This document shows, in pieces, positions 5,261-6,027 of a stretch of DNA of 6,027 nucleotides. This stretch comes from JAADDG01 sp964450755 (lineage in GTDB: Bacteria; Campylobacterota; Campylobacteria; Campylobacterales; JAADDG01): NCBI GenBank assembly GCA_964450755.1, contig CAYVDJ010000105.1, positions 1-6,027 on the forward strand, written 5' to 3'. The translations under genes and the position numbers were made by a program. The notes beneath the pieces were generated by a model. It saw nothing but the letters and a program-made list of their open reading frames with translations, was not told the origin of the DNA and did not search any database. Positions within the stretch are counted from its first letter, which is position 1. Each line of letters starts with the position of its first letter.

Positions 5261-6027
5261 TTGTGCATTTAAAATTTTTTGTACCTGAGTTTTTATATTA
5301 TCATATAAAAAACTATCTTTAAAGTTATTTAATCTGCCTCCACTGGCGTTTCTGTGTCCCCCGCCACCTGCTATCTTTTTTGCCATTGAGCTTACATCCA
5401 TATTTCCGTTGGCTCTTAGAGAGATCGTTTTTCGTCCGGTAATATCCATAAAAAAATCAAAATCCTCATTTTTGATTAAAAATTCATTTCCTATAACCGA
5501 AACATTTCCTATGCTGTAAGTCAATATACCCTTATATCCCTCATAATTTATACTCATCTCCTCTTTATTGCTGCTGAGCAGTGAAACGATAAAGTGCGAA
5601 ACGAGGTTGTCCAAAGTGTCTTTATCCATATCGTCACTGTTTGAAAAAAACTCTTTTTTCAATCTGTGCAATGAGTCATCTAGTTTTATGTACCCTTTTG
5701 AGTGATCGAAAAAACTTTGAGCTCTTTGCAAGAGAAAAAATATATAGCGGTTGTTCTCTTTTGGGAAAAGAGTTCTGTTTATCTCTTTTGCATCTCTTAC
5801 AAGACGCATACAGACTTTTCCCGCTTCAAACTTTTCATGATCTTTGAGCCAGATATCTACTGCATTTACTATGTTTACAAAATCGTCATATTGTTTGATA
5901 ATTTTATATTTATCCATAAAAAAATCATAAGTTATCTTTGTTGCCGATTTTGAAATATCCATGTTGTACCACGGATACATTTGGGCGCAATCTTTTCCCG
6001 TTATATGATGATCCAACAGCAAAATTT
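5258..6027 (-). CDS. DHH/DHHA1 family phosphoesterase, N-terminus outside window
   Basis: The DHH superfamily comprises metal-dependent phosphoesterases, including oligonucleotide and cyclic-dinucleotide hydrolases. The frame is open to the right edge, so the first part of the catalytic domain, with its early Asp ligands, is missing. The TTG at 6022 is not taken as a start. Counting from that codon, the DHH triad is D4-H5-H6 (LLDHHITGKDCA), followed by SATKITYDFF (25-35) and NAVDIW (53-58), whose Asp is a usual metal ligand. The C-terminal DHHA1 domain carries the substrate-binding motif GGGGHRNASGG (219-229). The middle region (about 60-155) is charged and helical. The exact substrate (nanoRNA, pAp or a cyclic dinucleotide) cannot be told from this fragment. 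It is followed closely by the 87-aa gene. Confidence 0.9.
   Translation of the reverse strand, partial: ILLLDHHITGKDCAQMYPWYNMDISKSATKITYDFFMDKYKIIKQYDDFVNIVNAVDIWLKDHEKFEAGKVCMRLVRDAKEINRTLFPKENNRYIFFLLQRAQSFFDHSKGYIKLDDSLHRLKKEFFSNSDDMDKDTLDNLVSHFIVSLLSSNKEEMSINYEGYKGILTYSIGNVSVIGNEFLIKNEDFDFFMDITGRKTISLRANGNMDVSSMAKKIAGGGGHRNASGGRLNNFKDSFLYDNIKTQVQKILNAQ

Noticed and set aside
5258..6022. DHH phosphoesterase as a complete 254-aa gene starting at TTG 6022
   Set aside because: The DHH motif would lie at residues 4-6, leaving out the N-terminal Asp motifs of the family. The frame stays open to the window edge, so this is a fragment of a longer gene.

Overview
The window looks like chromosomal DNA from a Campylobacterota (Epsilonproteobacteria) organism, probably a free-living Sulfurimonas-like sulfur oxidiser. 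This rests on the low G+C, the yidC-jag-mnmE order, the close match of the MnmE ends (TIAAIAT near the N-terminus, FCLGK at the C-terminus) to Campylobacter-type MnmE as I remember it, and a degenerate Jag R3H domain. The genus is an inference. I see no mobile element, tRNA, rRNA or CRISPR array.

Left third (1-2829, plus strand): the end of the conserved rpmH-rnpA-yidC-jag-mnmE type operon. It holds the C-terminal part of the membrane insertase YidC (cut by the window edge), the RNA-binding protein Jag/KhpB, and the tRNA-modifying GTPase MnmE. yidC and jag overlap by ATGA. jag and mnmE overlap in the same way by CTGA, which implies that mnmE starts at a non-canonical codon (CTG 1480, or possibly ATA 1486). 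No ATG, GTG or TTG is available upstream of the conserved N-terminal motif.

Middle (2830-4984, minus strand): a two-gene unit convergent with mnmE. It encodes a 502-aa membrane protein made of two DUF1538 halves, followed 9 nt later by a 116-aa divergent PII-like signalling protein. The pairing resembles the AmtB-GlnB logic, a transporter with its cytoplasmic PII regulator, but the substrate is unknown. In front of the unit lies a fully consensus sigma70 promoter (TTGACA, 17 bp, TATAAT) with a perfect 29-bp dyad (10-bp arms) filling the space between the -35 box and the expected +1. This looks like a repressor operator. A hairpin overlapping the PII-like stop codon probably ends the unit and may be bidirectional. 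This is the most interesting part of the window.

Right part (4985-6027, minus strand): a DHH/DHHA1 phosphoesterase, N-terminus outside the window, followed 9 nt later by an 87-aa acidic protein of unknown function. The two are probably co-transcribed. The 226-bp gap 4759-4984 holds the promoter/operator above and no convincing gene.
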